Source of the DNA: JBOGJI01 sp050747865
Lineage (GTDB): Bacteria > Acidobacteriota > Thermoanaerobaculia > Multivoradales > JAHEKO01
Length of the DNA: 11,358 nucleotides
Direction: 5' to 3'
Assembly: GCA_050747865.1 (NCBI GenBank)
Contig: JBOGJI010000063.1
Coordinates: forward strand, 1-11,358
A model generated the notes under the pieces. The model saw nothing but the letters and a program-made list of their open reading frames with translations, did not search any database and was not told where the DNA came from. Below, piece by piece: positions 10,736 to 11,358 of the stretch; positions within the stretch are counted from its first letter, which is position 1; each line of letters opens with the position of its first letter. Position numbers and translations under genes: made by a program.

Positions 10736-10942
10736 CTAGGAGCCGATATTGCGGGTGGCGAGGACGAGCAACGAGGTCACGACCGAGATCGCGAGCGTCT
10801 TCAGCTCGGCGACCTCGACGGCCGAGACCGTCAAGTCCGCCGCCACCAGCGCGACGCCCACGGCGAGCGGCACCAGGGCCTTCGCATACGGCCGCACCGA
10901 GACCGGCAGGCGCGCGACGACGTTGTCGAGGAACTGGGTCAT
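10736..10942 (-). CDS. holin-like small membrane protein
   Basis: A 68-aa protein with two hydrophobic stretches: AKALVPLAVGVALVAADLTV (about 20-39) and LKTLAISVVTSLLVLAT (about 47-63), joined by SAVEVAE. The N-terminus is amphipathic. The arrangement (VPLAVGVALVA..., then an acidic loop, then a second helix ending near RN) is that of small actinophage holins, which open the membrane so that endolysin reaches the wall. It lies 17 bases downstream of the lysozyme gene. ATG at 10942 has GAGG close upstream; TAG at 10736. The lysozyme-holin order is common in actinophages. A different membrane role cannot be excluded, but the neighbour makes holin the best reading. Confidence 0.75.
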   Translation of the reverse strand: MTQFLDNVVARLPVSVRPYAKALVPLAVGVALVAADLTVSAVEVAELKTLAISVVTSLLVLATRNIGS

Positions 10943-10959
10943 CGCCTCGGACTATCCGC

Positions 10960-11358
10960 TCACGGCCGACCCGAGTAATCGCCTCGGGTCGCCAGGCGCA
11001 CCTCGGCCGCCCGGCGCTTGCGAAGCCCCGCCAGCGGGCGCCCGCCGGCGTTTACCCACTTCGGAAGCTCGGCGCGGTAGACGCGCCTTCGGCGCCGGTA
11101 GGTGCGTCCCTCGCGGCCCTTTAACCGACGGGCGAGGGTCGAGTAGGAGGGGTCGCTGACGGCTCGGGTGCCGAGGTTGTAGGCGAAGCTCGCCAAGGCG
11201 TCGCGCTCGCGGCGGCGAAGGCGGGCGAGGCGGGGGACCGCGGGCAGGTAGTCCCGATTCAGTCGGCGCCGAAGGTCGATCCCGGCCTCGCGCTTGGTCA
11301 CGCAGCGACTGTGCGGGCCGATGCCCTCGGTCTCGCCGTAGCCGCGAGTCCAGACCCC
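10960..11358 (-). CDS. GH24-type phage lysozyme (endolysin), 5' end cut by window edge
   Basis: The frame is open from the right edge to TGA at 10960, giving 132 visible residues. The visible N-terminus GVWTRGYGETEGIG corresponds to the WT-x-GYGxT stretch of T4-like lysozymes, with the catalytic-region Thr in GYGET. The diagnostic RRRERDALASFAYNLGTRA follows (the D-AL-SF-FN-G motif), then STLARRL and ELPKWVNAGGRPLAGLRKRRAAE (the RW-x3-G-x2-L-GL-RRR-E motif). The catalytic Glu lies upstream of the edge, so activity cannot be fully judged. The enzyme hydrolyses peptidoglycan between MurNAc and GlcNAc. It sits next to the holin. It has an Arg-rich KGREGRTYRRRRRVYRAE insert that may help wall or nucleic-acid binding. 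Confidence 0.88.
   Translation of the reverse strand, partial: GVWTRGYGETEGIGPHSRCVTKREAGIDLRRRLNRDYLPAVPRLARLRRRERDALASFAYNLGTRAVSDPSYSTLARRLKGREGRTYRRRRRVYRAELPKWVNAGGRPLAGLRKRRAAEVRLATRGDYSGRP

Noticed and set aside
4676..11184. Isolated TGTAGG hits at 4676, 8332 and 11179
   Set aside because: Each is within coding sequence without the second arm at the 5-base spacing, as expected by chance.
1..11358. CRISPR array, insertion sequence, integrase or attachment site
   Set aside because: No regularly spaced repeats of the right size, no transposase or recombinase motifs and no tRNA end were seen. Temperate lifestyle is inferred only from the repressor region.

Overview
This window looks like part of a temperate, tailed actinobacterial phage or prophage. 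Base composition is very GC-rich, and nearly all genes lie on the minus strand. They are packed with 1-4 base start/stop overlaps and use many GTG starts. Diagnostic genes are a GH24-type lysozyme next to a small holin-like protein, an ERF single-strand annealing protein, a Cas4/RecB-like nuclease, a replication initiator plus a DnaC-like helicase loader, an actinobacterial-type IHF (H2TH) protein and an MT-A70 adenine methyltransferase. The IHF type and the lysis genes point to an actinobacterial host; the exact host cannot be read from the sequence. No integrase, terminase or structural gene is in the window.

Layout, in transcription order on the minus strand. (1) 11358-10736: lysis genes, a lysozyme cut by the right edge followed by a two-helix holin-like protein. 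(2) 10695-7429: a seven-gene coupled operon encoding an Hjc-like resolvase, an HTH-metallophosphoesterase, a DUF4406 + dATP/dGTP-diphosphohydrolase-N fusion, a 44-aa membrane peptide, a recurrent phage protein of unknown function, an unknown and a possible MazG-like protein. (3) 7428-7068: the only sizeable non-coding stretch. It carries two promoter-like elements, each followed at the same distance by GTGACTAG, plus tandem repeats. (4) 7067-6870: a small orphan gene that converges on a plus-strand XRE repressor (6458-6946). (5) 6426-1: a 19-gene coupled early operon. It begins with a small HTH protein and runs through unknown small genes, ERF, a Cas4-like nuclease, a cluster of tiny single-helix membrane peptides, the initiator, the helicase loader and IHF, and ends with the methyltransferase cut by the left edge.

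The most striking regulatory signal is a palindrome, TGTAGG-N5-CCTACA. It occurs twice, once in front of each leftward operon (6433-6449 and 10702-10718), and both copies lie exactly 6 bases from the operon's first start codon. The copy at the repressor divergence overlaps the -10 of a consensus-like early promoter (TTGACA-N18-TAGGGT) and a possible -10 for the repressor. One regulator could therefore control both operons. Other notable points are an AT-rich island with short repeats inside the initiator gene (a candidate lambda-like origin) and four tiny membrane-peptide genes embedded in the coupled operons.
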